From Apus apus (taxonomy: Eukaryota; Chordata; Aves; Apodiformes; Apodidae), in the NCBI RefSeq assembly GCF_020740795.1, contig NC_067304.1, positions 2,160,056-2,224,055 on the forward strand: a stretch of DNA of 64,000 bases. Direction: 5' to 3'. Below are positions 48,301 through 59,737 of the stretch, one piece after another. The notes under the pieces are model-generated. The model was not told the DNA's origin and ran no database searches. It worked only from the letters and a program-made list of their open reading frames with translations. Numbering within the stretch: the stretch's first letter is position 1; every line of letters starts with the position of its first letter. Both the position numbers and the translations under genes were made by a program.

Positions 48301-49759
48301 ACCCTCCACACCAAAACCCACCACAACAGCCAAACCAACACCCTCTACACCAAACCCCACCACAACCACAACAGCCAAACCAACACCTACCACACCAAAA
48401 CCCACCACAACAACAGCCCAACCAACACCCACCACACCAAAACCCACCACAACAGCCAAACCAACACCCTCCACACCAAACCCCACCACAACCACAACAG
48501 CCCAACCAACACCCACCACACCAAAACCCACCACAACAGCCAAACCAACACCCTCCACACCAAACCCCACCACAACCACAACAGCCAAAGCAACACCCAC
48601 CACACCAAAACCCACCACAACAGCCAAACCAACACCCACCACACCAAACCCCACAACTGTGGCTAAGCCAAAGCCTGCCATAGGTACAGCCAAGCCAACA
48701 CCCACCACACCAGCACCTACCACCACTACAGCCAAGCCAACACCTGCTGCTACATCAGCAAAGCCAAAACCCACCACGACACCACCAGCACCTACCACAA
48801 CAGCAAAGACACAACCAAAACCTGCCACAACCACGAAGCCAGAGCCCACTGAACCAGCACCACCCAGTCCTACTGAGGCAACTGGGCTGACTCTTTCCTT
48901 GGAGCCCACATTAGACCTGGATTATACAGCATCTCCAGAAGTAGACACTGGAGAGCCTCTTAGCCCCTTAACTACAGAGGATCCCACCTTAGCAGAGAGC
49001 ATGGCCATGGCCTTCAGCCCCAGGTCAGCCCCAGAGACCATTAGAGGTGTCAAAGAGGATGGGAAAGAGACATCAGCCCTTTCCAGCCCATCCCCATCCC
49101 TCAGCCAAAATGTTCCAGAGATCAAGTTAGGTTTCAATAAAGCTGAGCTCATGACCCCCTCCAAGTCAGTGGTCTTCAGCCCTGAAGAACCCACCTTCTT
49201 GCGCTTAACATCGTCCTCCAAAGAAAGGAAAGGGCAGAGTCCTGCTTTCCAGACCTCCCTCTCAGGTAAGCTGGTTGTGGATGCTGTCCTGGCATGGACA
49301 CTGGGACATTCTGTGATCCCCAAGCAGCACGGGGAGTGCTTGGGAGGAACCAGTATCAGACTGGTCCTCTGGATCCTCCTCTGGTGTGTGGCACCAGCCC
49401 TGCTCCTCACTCCTCCCTCTAACTCAGCCAGGTGAGATGTCTGAAGCATGTCCTGCCTGCAGCCTGCTCCTCACTAACCCACCAGCCACCACCTTCACTG
49501 GTCCCTGCACAGCTCCCCTGCACCTCTCCGTGCTTTGCTGCCCATCCCTGATGGACCTGCATGAGTGGGAGTTCCTCTTTTGCCCAGATTTCTCCTCTAA
49601 CTCCATCTTCTCCCAGCAGGTGCCCTGGACACTGAAGAACTGGAGACAAACTCAGCCCAGACAAGCATGGATCAGCCCGTGGCTGGAGCCCCCTGTACCT
49701 GCTTGGGGCTTTCACTCTTCCTCCTGCCCAGTGTCATCCTGGTGGGTCTTCTACTTTGA
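42345..49759 (+). CDS. PI16: PI16, peptidase inhibitor 16 (CAP-domain, GPI-tailed)
   Basis: Secreted or GPI-anchored CAP/CRISP-family protein; in mammals it marks fibroblasts and memory Treg cells and inhibits MMP2 and chemerin processing. Exons: 42345-42497, 44779-44997, 45926-46035, 46808-46896, 47331-49265, 49620-49759 (TGA). Phases close exactly, giving 881 residues against about 460 in human. Residues 1-21 ([20 protein letters not shown]) are a signal peptide. The CAP domain spans about 22-165, with EHNKYR, RGENLF, the signature [17 protein letters not shown] and [10 protein letters not shown]; the His/Glu cavity residues are present. A short Cys-rich segment ([15 protein letters not shown]) follows at about 176-190. 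Residues 191-836 are a Thr/Pro/Lys mucin-like region, and the end is a hydrophobic tail ([19 protein letters not shown]) without a cytoplasmic part, as in GPI precursors. The extra length relative to human lies in the repeat domain. Confidence 0.95.
42498..44778 (+). other. First intron of PI16
   Basis: A 2.3 kb intron with no CR1. It contains a short GATA microsatellite at about 43587-43603. No other gene seen. Confidence 0.7.
45274..45341 (+). repeat. Microsatellite (GGAT)n followed by (GGGA)n
   Basis: About twelve GGAT units, then four GGGA units, in the PI16 intron between exons 44779-44997 and 45926-46035. Confidence 0.95.
45470..45783 (+). mobile_element. CR1 LINE 3' fragment
   Basis: Sense copy from AGGAAAGCTGGGGAGGGACT to GGGATTCTATGAATTCTA, in a PI16 intron about 140 bases before exon 45926. 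Confidence 0.87.
47394..47709 (+). repeat. PI16: PI16 repeat block 1, 21-bp unit
   Basis: Fifteen tandem, in-frame copies of a 21-bp unit encoding TTAKPEP (V replaces E in three copies). Units differ mainly by synonymous A/G changes (CCAAACCAGAG versus CCAAGCCAGAA), a sign of recent expansion. Likely O-glycosylated stalk. Confidence 0.92.
47936..48665 (+). repeat. PI16: PI16 repeat block 2, Thr/Pro/Lys array
   Basis: Longer, less regular units built on [13 protein letters not shown] and [15 protein letters not shown], with a repeated [17 protein letters not shown] module near 48043 and 48178. The coding strand is almost free of G, an extreme base bias that also leaves the opposite strand open for 530 codons (47317-48909). 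Confidence 0.9.
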
Positions 49760-50344
49760 ATGGTCTTTCTCAGCTGTCCCTGCACCAGTCACCAAGACTT
49801 CCTTCAACACTGGTTGTTCCACAACCCTGGTAGGCTTGGGAGACACCACGGACAATTCAGGTTGTCACACTCTCTTCTTCTGCTCCAGCCCTGAGGAGCC
49901 AAGGGCAGCTGGCAGTCCCATGGGAACCTGGTCCCCTTCCTGAGGAGACCCAAGGGCAGGAAGGTGTCTGCCAGAATGCTGGTGACCTTGGATGCTTCTC
50001 CTTTCTTCCCAGGCAGCCTGGACTTCTGGTCTGTTTCCAAACTGGAAGGGGTGAGCTACCCCACCCCGCCGTGTGGCTGGCGGGTCCTGCCACACCGTGT
50101 CCCCAGGGAAAGCAGAATCACCTGGAAACCCGAGGGGCAACGAGCCATGGTCTGGGGTTTGTCTGTAGAGGAGATGTGGTTGGGTTGGTCTTGGGCAGGA
50201 CAGGTTTCCAACACAAGTGCTCTCTCTCCCCTCCTGACGTGTCTGTCTCCATTTTGACAAGTTTCGTCTTCTTGCCCAGAAACTGTGGTTTGTATTTCCC
50301 CCCTCACCCCCCCAGAGAGTATTTCTGTTTCCCTCCTGGTTCAG

Positions 50345-50595
50345 GTGTAGCTACAGCCAGAACTACCCCTTCCTCCTGCTCACCCCTCTGCAGCCCTTGT
50401 CCCCTCCCTGCTCCCTCAGTTAGTCCTTTGCCACCACTTCACTCAACGCCTGTGCCTGACCCCTCTGCACGCACAGAAGAAAAACCTTCACCCCAAAGAG
50501 GGGTTCCCAGCTCCTCCCCCTCAGCTTCCCCCCTGCATGGCTTCCTCCTCGCTGTAACTTCAGTGTCATTGGATTTCAGTACAGATCCCAGCTGA
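50345..50595 (+). CDS. Possible alternative last exon of PI16
   Basis: A strong acceptor (a pyrimidine tract, then TTTCCCTCCTGGTTCAG) is followed by 83 open codons that join in the phase of the 49265 donor, giving GVATARTTPSSCSPL... to DFSTDPS and stop TGA. The translation is Ser/Pro/Thr-rich like the PI16 stalk and lacks the hydrophobic GPI-type tail. It could give a soluble form. It may also be chance within the 3' UTR of the main transcript, and no homologue is recognised. Confidence 0.3.
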
Positions 50596-50960
50596 CACCT
50601 CTTGTGTGTGTGGTGGAACCTGGGCCAGGAGAAACAAGTCATCCCGTGGGGTGGGACAACTTGAGCTCCGGAGAGCCAGGAGAACCATGTTCCTGGTGGT
50701 TCCAGGACTTGTTGGAGAACAGCTTTTGTTGTCTGGGACACTGTGTGTTTTATTCCCCTGGGTCTCTGCTCCCTTCACATGAGGATTCCCAGGAAGGTGT
50801 GTTAAATAAGTGACAAGCTTTGCAGGCTGGTGGGAAGGACTAGGAGATACAGCCCCTTCCTCTGGGTGTTGCGTCTCAAGCAGATGAGGTGGGGAATGAC
50901 CTGAAGGTCAATATTTGCCTCCTCCCCTCTGTGTCCTGTGCATCCCCAGAGCATGCACTG

Positions 50961-50966
50961 AATAAA
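50961..50966 (+). terminator. PI16: Poly(A) signal of PI16
   Basis: AATAAA in CACTGAATAAATCCTG, 1.2 kb after the PI16 stop, followed by TGTGGGGTGTGCAGTGTCTG, a good G/T-rich downstream element. Confidence 0.75.
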
Positions 50967-50984
50967 TCCTGTTCTGAAAGCCTC

Positions 50985-53900
50985 CTGTGGGGTGTGCAGT
51001 GTCTGACTGGGGGGTCTGGAGACTGGGAACCACTGGGAACCTGCTCAATATCCCTCAAATGCTCCTGATCTTCTGCTCAGGTTGAACAGCTAAAAGACAT
51101 CGTGGCTCCTGGGGTCCTTCAAGGGGTTGTTGGGGTTTTTTTGGCTTGATCCAAGTGCTGGTTTTTGCCAGGTTGCAACTGGATGTTTTTAAGGCCATGG
51201 AAAAGCAGCAGCAGGAGGTTGAGGATGATGTGGGGAATATTCCCTGAGCACCCAGCAAAAAAAACCTGGGGCCCCACCAGGAACATTTTGGGGAGCAAGG
51301 CAAGCGAGGGGGTGAGAACCCAGAGCCAAAAATAAAAGATGAAAGATCAAAATGCTGGAGCATTTCTGGGTCCCTGCTGGAGAGGCCCAGCAACCAGCCC
51401 CTTCCTGCCCCCAGACACACAATTCTTCATCTTTGCAGCCAAAAAAACCCCCAGTGAAACACAAGTGTTTGTCCCCAGACCCTGTGTTTTCTGCAGCGTT
51501 TTCCCTGCAGAACGTCAGGAAAAGGTCTCAGGAGGAGTAAAATGAGCAGCACGGGAGCGATGCTGGGCTCAGAGTTTTGCTTTTCCCTCTTTCCCATCCT
51601 TTTTCTGTCCTCCTCTCCCCACACACCCCCCCCCCTCCCTTTTCCCTGCTGGGGCATTTCCCTTCTCCCTGCAATCCTGCCCCAGCAGGAAAGCAGGAGC
51701 CCGCGGGGTGATCTGAGGTCACAGTCAGGGTGACCAGCAGATGGCGATGGGACCGACCCGGCTGGGCTGAGCAGCAGAACCTCCCGGAACAGCTCGGGGC
51801 TTTATTCCTCATCACAAAGCTCCGATGTAGTCAAGAATCAGCTTAAAAAATAACCTCCTACCCGGGTGATGCGGCTGCTGAAGGTGCAGGTTGAGCTCCT
51901 GCTGCTTTTGGGGGGGTTGGGAATATCCAGCCTTGGGTTAAGGATAGTGGTGGAACGGAGTAAAAGTGGGAGAGGGAGATGGAGGTTGGAGATGAGGAGG
52001 GAATTCTTGGGTGTGAGGGTGGTGAGAGCCTGGCCCAGGTTGCCCAGGGAAGCTGTGGCTGCCCCATCCCTGGCAGTGTTGAAGGGCAGGTTGGATGGGG
52101 CTTGGAGCAACCTGGGCTGGTGGGAGGTGTCCCTGCCCACGTGGATGGATCTGGATGATCTTGAAGGTCCCTTCCAACCCAAACCCTTCTCTGGTAGGTG
52201 ACAGAAATGTAGCTGGAGTGGCTGCCCTTTGCCAGCTGTGAGGGTTGAGGCAGGGATGGAGCTGGGAAGGCATTTCAGGTCCATGACTGGTTTCCCACTT
52301 GGGCGAAGGAGAAGGTAGCATCAAGTCCTCATAAACAACACAAAGAGGAGAAAAACATCTCTTCTCCCAGCAAAATCAGGGCATTTGGTTGACACCTGAT
52401 GTTGCTTTTTTTTGCAGTGCTAGATCCCCCCACCCTGCTGAGAACCACCAGGAGCAACTGGGGCTGCTGGGAACAGCCTCAGCAGAAGCTCATCCAACTC
52501 ATTCTAGGATTGAAATATTTTCTCAGGATTTTGGGCTTGTGATCCTTGTAAAACGTGTCGAGTTGTGTTTTCCTGAAGGTTTGGGCTTCTGTCGAGAGGC
52601 AGCTGTGCCTATTTATAGAGTTCCTTGTGACAGAAAATTCCAAACCAGAGGGGAAATCCCCTTCCCTCTCCCCCTTGTGCCCTGGGAGAGCAGGGCTGAG
52701 CCCCTGCCAGCACCTGCATTGGGTGGGGGTGTTTGGATTAATCCTAAATTTGGGATTTGAGGGGGGTTAAGGAAGGAGGGAAGGTGTCCACATGGCAGGG
52801 TATGATGCACAGGGGAGGACACACAACATCCAGGGGAGACTCTTGCATCATTTCCACTTCCTTTCTGGGGTTGGCAGGAAGGATGCTCTGATCTGATTCC
52901 TGAAGGGAAAGGAGCCAAGAGCCTGGGAAAGATGCTGCTGGGTCCTGATGCAGCCCCTTGACCAGGTGTGGTGGGAGGAGGAGGAGGCATTTCACCATCA
53001 GCTGTGCTCAGTTAGGGTAAAATCCTGGGATTTGGGGTGTTTATAAGGCCTGGTTGCTGCATCAGCCCCACCTCCTTGGTTCCTCAAAGCCCTGGGGTCT
53101 CTTTCCTAGCAGGGAGAGGGATGTGCTGGTTGGAAGTTGAGAGACAGGAGGTTGCTTGGCTCCAGCTCCTGAAGCTCCCCAGAAAATGGTGAGTCTGAAG
53201 GGTTGGGGGGAGCATGTTCACCATCAGGGGGTCTGCAGGTGGGGTTCCCATGCTGGTAGGTCCAGCCAGCTGCCCAATATTCCCTCTGAGGATTTGGGCT
53301 CAAAGTGCCCTCACCCTGCAGTGTCCTGGGGAGCCAATGGGGACCCACTTTTCTCCCTCTTCCTTCCTGGCTGCTTTTTGTTTAAATGAAGTGTGGCTGC
53401 CCCCCCTGAGATGTGCCTGGGCATCCTGGCCAGAAAGTCACCTGGTGTCCCAGATGTCCATGGGTGTAAGCTTGGACATCCTGCTGACCCTCCTGCTGGG
53501 CAGAGGCTGCTCCTCCCACACATCAGGAGGCTTTGGAGGGAGCAAATGGTTTGGTTGGTGTCTGAGCTCTAGTTGTGATTTATTGGAGATAAGATCATGG
53601 GTTAGTGGAGCTTGGAAGTCCCTGTGTTCTCCTGTGGTACCAGAGCTGCAAACATGCTTGTTTCAAGGAGTTCCCCAGGCAGAGAGGAACCCAACCTGCA
53701 GCCCTTGAGCAGAGCAAGGCTGAGGAAGCAGGTTGGGGATTCAGGTTGGCCCAGAAAATGAACTTCTGACAGTCAAGGCAGTCTGAGCTGGGCCAGCCCA
53801 GTCTGCCCCACATCCTCCTCCTGGCCTGGCTTCCCTTCCATGCTCAGGGTTTTGGTCAAGGGGAGGACTTGCTCAGTGACACAGGAGCACTGGCCACCCC

Positions 53901-55540
53901 CACTCACCAGCCAAGGTTGTTTCAAGGCAGTAAAAAGACTCTGTGGGGTTTGGTTTTTTACAAGTCAAAACGAGTTTATTTTCCCAAGAGGATCTCTCCA
54001 GTAATATTTTATTCATGGCTTTTCACATCCTTTCACTGCTTGAGATTCTCTGCATTAGCATCATGGAGAGGGACTGAACTGGAGCCATTTGGGACATGCA
54101 GGATGAGTTCTTAGCTGGGGGACACCTCCTCAGTCCCGAGTGGATATGCAGCTCTGTTCCCATGATGTGGTGCTATTTTGGTACCTTCCAAGCCACCTGT
54201 GGCCAGGAGCCCTGCCCCTCAGCAAGCAGCTAGAAGGGGGTAATGCAGCTAAGAGGACCAAGCTGTAGTTGTGACACAGCAGGTGGCCAGGACTGCTGAA
54301 GAGCTGGATTTATGGAGACAGGACTGCACTCCTTCACTGCTGGATGCTGTGACATCCCCACCCACCAGCTGCTGCCCAGCCTGGGCAAGTCATGTCCTTG
54401 CTGCAGCTACACCCCAACCCAAGAAGCAGAGGAGCCTTCAAGAACCTGCTTCCTTCTGGTGAGTCCCATGGCCCAAGCAGGCAGGTCTTGGGCTCCCTGT
54501 GTGTTTGCTCAGGGTGAAATTTGAGCATTTCTCTCTGCAGTTCTCTTCCTCCCACTTCACCCAAGGTGTCCTCTGCTTGCCCTCCCTCCCTGATGTCTCA
54601 GGTCTCAGTTTTCCCTGGCAGTGAGATGGCAGGGATGATAATGGCCTGAGATGTCCTGAAGAGCTGATGCAGCCCTGATCATCTTACAGCTCCACTCCCA
54701 GTCTTGATCCTAATTTGAAATATGGCAGGGGGAGAGTCCCACCTGCTTCTAAAACAGAGGGGAAATAACAATTCCCTGACCCTTGTTAGTGCTAGAGCTC
54801 TGGAGCACGTTGTCTTCTCGTGGCTGCTGTCAGAGGACCTGCCTGGGAGATCCCAGAAGGATCAGGACTTGCTGCCTCTGACTCCCAGCTCCTCCTCACC
54901 TGTCCCTGCTCTAGGACAGGGTGTTAGTCTGGATTGGTGGCTTATTCTGTGTAAATACAAAGGAGCCCTAATCTCCTCACCAGGGTTTGTGTATGAGTTA
55001 GGCTGATATGGTTATCAGCTCAGAAAGAACCACCCTTTAACTCGAGCTGGGAACTTGTCCAAACCAGAATGCACTTCCTGAGCAGGGGCCAAACCTGCCA
55101 AGTCTGATCAGCTCCCAGGGCTTTGAGCCCCCGGGCTCAGCTTCCTCTCGGATCTAGTTCTTAATCCAAACTTCAGAACTGGATGCAACAAACTTAAATC
55201 ACAGGCTCAAAGGATCCACACCCCTCCAGGCTTGAGGACAGGTCAGAAAACAACAGGTTACTTAAACCCTTGACAACTTGGGCCCATCTCCTGCAAAAAC
55301 AAGAAGGGACCACCAGGACTGATGCATCAACTCCTTTCACTGATTCTCTTGCACCCATTAAACAGAGAAAGAGATTTTTCTGTGAGCTGGTGGCTCTTAT
55401 GTTCATGAAGTAGAGGCAGGGAGCATTGGTGCTGTAAGAGAAGCCCCACTGAGTTGTCCAGCAAAGCTTTGGGATGCTGGACAGAAAGAAGTGATGCCTT
55501 GGGAGCTCTGTGGCTGAGCCAGTCCTCCAGGGGTTTTGCT
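50985..55540. other. Intergenic between PI16 and the let-7 pair
   Basis: One CR1 (51950-52192) and otherwise no gene recognised. On the - strand, AATAAA complements at 53975-53980 and near 54010 could end the let-7 primary transcript. Confidence 0.55.
51950..52192 (+). mobile_element. CR1 LINE 3' fragment
   Basis: Sense copy from GTGGAACGGAGTAAAAGTGG to CCAACCCAAACCCTTCTCTG; the final ATTCTATGA-type repeat is absent. Confidence 0.85.
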
Positions 55541-55548
55541 GCTCTTTA

Positions 55549-55632
55549 AGGAAGGCAATAGACTGTATAGTTATCACCTGAAATGGGATCAAATCCCTCC
55601 CACCAAACTATACAACCTACTACCTCACCTCC
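55549..55632 (-). ncRNA. let-7j: let-7j microRNA hairpin
   Basis: The mature 5p arm is the complement of 55606-55627 and reads as the canonical let-7a-type sequence, seed GAGGUAG. The 3p arm (complement of 55549-55570) pairs with it across a loop, giving the usual let-7 stem with a short bulge after the U of the 5' end. In chicken this mature form in this company is named let-7j. It silences targets such as LIN28 and growth genes. It lies 170 bases downstream of let-7k in transcription sense and presumably shares its primary transcript. Confidence 0.96.
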
Positions 55633-55722
55633 ACAGAGCAGTGCAGAGGTCTTGCCTGGTTCACTTGCCTCCCTGCCCGGAGGAGAAGTAGCTGAGGAGA
55701 ACTGAAGACCTGACTGTCTCCT

Positions 55723-55801
55723 TAGGAAAGACAGTAGATTGTATAGTTAGCTCAAAGGGAGGATAGGACTCCACAACTATTCAATCTACTACCTCAGCCT
55801 C
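55723..55801 (-). ncRNA. let-7k: let-7k microRNA hairpin
   Basis: The mature 5p arm is the complement of 55775-55796. It differs from let-7f by a single base (UUGAAUAG in place of UUGUAUAG), which is the chicken let-7k sequence; the seed is unchanged. The 3p arm (complement of 55725-55746) keeps the ancestral let-7 star sequence, so the changed base creates an A-A mismatch in the stem. Confidence 0.95.
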
Positions 55802-56867
55802 AAGGACAGCTTTGGGACTGTGGCAGCCTGAGGTGACAAGAGGATCCTCATCCAGGCACTGGCTGCTCTGCAGCTCCTGTGAAGAGAAGGGCATAAAAAT
55901 TCCATCAGCCTTCACAACGGTAGGGAAAAGGAGTCTCTACCCAGCCTTGTCCTGGAGCTGCCCTTTCCTTCTTTAAACCTCCTCCAGTCCACTTGAACCA
56001 GGCTTTATCCTCAGCAAATCTCAGCCTGGAAACCTCCTGCACCCGAGGGCTTGGGAAAGAGCAGCTCCCACCCCTTGGGACCCCGGGCTGTGCCTGCAGA
56101 GCTCACGTCCCTCCTGCAACAGCAGCAGCAGGAGACATCCAGCCAGGCTGACCTCAGCTCCCGGGCACACCAGGGCACACCAGCCTATCTAGAACAAACC
56201 CTGCCAGCCCAGATAAGAGAATCCATCCATCCAGCTGCTGGGCCCTCCAGGGAATGGAGCAGATCAGAAATCCCTGAGCACAAGGGATTTTAGGCTGCAA
56301 ATGTGATGGTACCAAGAAGGTCCAGGCAGGTCAGTTCCCAGACACACGAGTGCAACAGGCAGCCCTGGTGTCCCCTCAGTGCCCCAGCACAGCCAGGCAG
56401 CACCAGCGTGGATCTGAGCCAGACTGGCTTCCCCCCAGCCCTTGGCTCTCCTGCTGAGACTCCCTCATTCCCTGCACACCCAAATTCAGGTGCAAGGTAC
56501 AAAGGTGGCAGTTAAAAAGCAACCTGTGAGGTTCTTTTGCAATGAGAAAGGATCCCCCTTGGAGATTAAAGAAATCCCTAAGGAGCAGGGAGCCACCAGC
56601 AGCAGAGCAGAGACCCAAAGGAGGACTCCCCATGAGGGGTCCCCAGCCTCCCCAAACATCTGCTGGGGTGGGCAGGGGCTAAGGCAGAAGTCCCCAGGGG
56701 GGCTTTGAGCTTCCACAGCTGACAGGCAGCAGCTTGAAGGTGGGAGATTCCTGAAAGTCTGGTGAGCTACTGGAGCTGGAACCAGGTGAAAGTTTAGGAT
56801 GGACTGCATGGAATTCTTTGCAGTGAGGTTTGGGAAGTGCCCCTGTTCCTTTGCAGAGCCCATTCAT

Positions 56868-57034
56868 AGAATGAAGGAATGGTTTGGGTTGGAAGGGACC
56901 TTAAAGATCATCCAGTCCCAACCCCCTGCATGGGCAGGGACACTTCCCACCAGCCCAGGTTGCTCCAAGCCCCATCCAACCTGCCCTTCAACACTGCCAG
57001 GGATGGGGCAGCCACAGCTTCCCTGGGCAACCTG
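56868..57034 (-). mobile_element. CR1 LINE 3' fragment
   Basis: Antisense from TTCATAGAATGAAGGAATGG to GCTTCCCTGGGCAACCTG, cut at nearly the same internal point as the CR1 part of the 13176-13800 arm. Confidence 0.85.
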
Positions 57035-58239
57035 TACACACTCCAGGTAATTCTCTTAATTTCCTTTGATAAACTCAGTCCCCACAGGGGATGACTCCTG
57101 GTGCCAAACCATCTGGCCTAGGCCTGGTGTGACAATGTCAAAAAAAATCAGCCTTACAGGCCTGGTTCCTAGAGCATGAAAGCTCCCAGCCTGCTCTCAG
57201 TGCCAAGCACCTTGCATCCCAAAGGGGAAGAAGAACATTTCCCATCAGAAGGCTCTTTTATTGGCACAGAAAATGAGGCACAGGGGTCACACATCCCTCC
57301 TGAGCACGTGCAAGAGCTTCAAGGTGACCATCAGGCTGTCCCTGGCCACTCTGCCCCCTCAGGGACAGAAGTGGTGGTTTGGAATGAAGTGTTCCAGCTT
57401 CCCAGAGATGAAGCTTGTTCCACAGGCATCAAGCAGAAGGGATGATGAGGGCAGGAAAGCCAGAAGCTGCAGCACAGGGAGAGGACTGGGGAGGTGGGTG
57501 GCCCAGATGATCTCATCAGGATGGCATCTTCTCCAAAGAGACACGGACCTGGAGGAACAGTCTTCCCTGATTCCCAGTCTGGTGGCTGGTTTTATTTTTA
57601 AGCATCTCAGCCAGATGTACAGGCCAGGCATTTAAAAGGTCATTCCTGGTAGCGTCGCAGGGAACACGTGGTGGGGGCCCATCCCAAACTGTGGGTGGGG
57701 AAACTGCATTAAAGAACTCCTAGTTCAGATTAGATCTAATTATACATGGAGAGAGAGAGAGAGGAGGAAAAAAAAGTCCCTTCTGACTTCTATATAAGTA
57801 ATCCTGAAAACAGGAAATTTAATTATTATAATTGTCTTAATGACTGTAGGTTTTGGGAATACCCAGCTGCTGACTCTGCAATCCTGGTCTTGCCAGGCTG
57901 GGTGAAGAATGGAGGCAAACAGGAGGACTGGGAAATGCTGGTAGGGATCACCAGGACCACCCTGTCCTCGGGAACACTGTCACATGTTGTTTGTGGAAGG
58001 TGTTTCACAGGCAGCAAGCTCCTCTCCTGGCTGACTTGTGGTCTAAACCATCAGGATGGGGAAAGAAGGAGAAGCAGAGAGGTGGCCAGATTTGCCAAAG
58101 ATCACACAGCAAGTCCATGGTGAAGTTGGAACCAGCCTGCTCTGGTCACACTGCCAGGGCAACAGCCTCCCTGGGCCAGGCTAAGGTTAGGACAGGACAA
58201 TGTCCCCCTGTCCTTGATAGAGAGGGGGGGAAAAGTGAT

Positions 58240-58672
58240 GTTCCATGGAGATGATGGGAGGGCTGGAGCAGCTCTGCTCTGGAGCCAGGCTGGGAGAGTT
58301 GAGGTGTTCAGCCTGGAGAAGAGAAGGCTCCAGGGAGACCTTAGAGCACCTTCCAGTGCCTGAAGGGGCTCCAGGAAAGCTGGGGAGGGGCTTGGGACAA
58401 GGGCAGGGAGGGATGGGATGAGGGGGAAGGGATTAAAACGAAGAAGGAGATTTGGAGGGGATATTAGGAAGAAATTCTTTGGTGTGAGGGTGGTGAGAGC
58501 CTGGCCCAGGTTGCCCAGGGAAGCTGTGGCTGCCCCATCCCTGGCAGTGTTGAAGGGCAGGTTGGATGGGGCTTGGAGCAGCCTGGGCTGGTGGGAGGTG
58601 TCCCTGCCCATGCTGGGGGTTGGGACTGGATGATCCTGAAGGTCCCTTCCAACCCAAACCAGTCTGGGACTC
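58240..58672 (+). mobile_element. CR1 LINE 3' fragment, longest copy of its type here
   Basis: Sense copy reaching 5' to GGAGATGATGGGAGGGCTGG and ending CCAGTCTGGGACTCATGAA. It includes the part that the 34632-34932 copy has and the 3' part that copy lost. Confidence 0.87.
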
Positions 58673-59737
58673 ATGAATATTTGCAGAAGAATCCTAGATC
58701 CTGGGAGAGAGAAGATCCCAGGCACACTGGGTCACAGCTCGATGGTAAAACCCTGCAGGGGTTTCCCACAGAGGCTTTAGGAGTTATTCAGAGATGCACC
58801 CAGCCATGAGCTTGCTCTAAACTCCACATCTACGGAGATTTTCAGCTAAAATCCCAGGGCAATCACCAAAGTGAGGTGTGTTCCAGCTCTGCCCTGCTTT
58901 CCAGACATCATGCCTTCCCTCCTAGCATGTCGTTGCTGAAAGACTAGATTTCCAAGTGCCTCAATGTGATCTTGCCTTGAAAAATTCTGGATGAAACAGC
59001 CAACAGGGCCTGCAGGAGTCAGGAACCCCCCAAGCCTCTCACTGCCTTGGAAGTTGTTTAAACCCAGTTTTTGAAGATTTTTTGGATACCTGACTGCTAA
59101 GGACTTGGACGTCTTTGAAAAACATCATTTTCTGTGCGGTCCTTAAGTTGGTGGCACTGCAATCTTCCCCTTCCAGATTGATATGAATGCTTCAAAATCA
59201 GCCAAATTTGATTTTTTTTGTCCAAAAGGCTTGGGCAGGAGCTTTTTGCAGGAAGGTCCCTGTGCTCAGAGTGTTCCCCAGCACCATCCTGCTGGCTGGA
59301 GGTGCCTGCAGGGGTGAGGGAAACTGGCAGGTAACGGATTTTATTGTTGTTTTCACTGCAAGATCCTCCAGCCTGGTAAAAAAAAAACCCACAAACCTGG
59401 CACTTCCAGCCCAGCTTCTAGAGTTGAAGTGACCTACAACTGCTCTCCAGGTAAGAGGGCTCATGATGACCAGTTGGACCCCCAGCTGACAACCCCAGGT
59501 GATGCCCCCCCAGATTTCAAAGCATTCACAGACCAAAGATGCCCAAGCACGGCCAAGTCTTTGCCTTTAAAATGGGGAGGCATTGAGAGTAGCTGGAAAA
59601 GCTCCGAAGCTTTGAGGAGCTGATCTGGTTTATTAAGAAGCACTGAATGAAATGGACGAGGGGGGAGGAGAAGGAGGAGGGAGGAAGCCATAAAACAACA
59701 AAGTCTCTCCTTTAGAAGCAGGCGCTGCTTTCAGCCT

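Noticed and set aside
47317-48909. 530-codon open frame on the - strand opposite PI16
   Set aside because: It is the antisense of the Thr/Pro/Lys repeat. The extreme base bias removes stops on both strands; the + strand frame is spliced in phase with the CAP domain.
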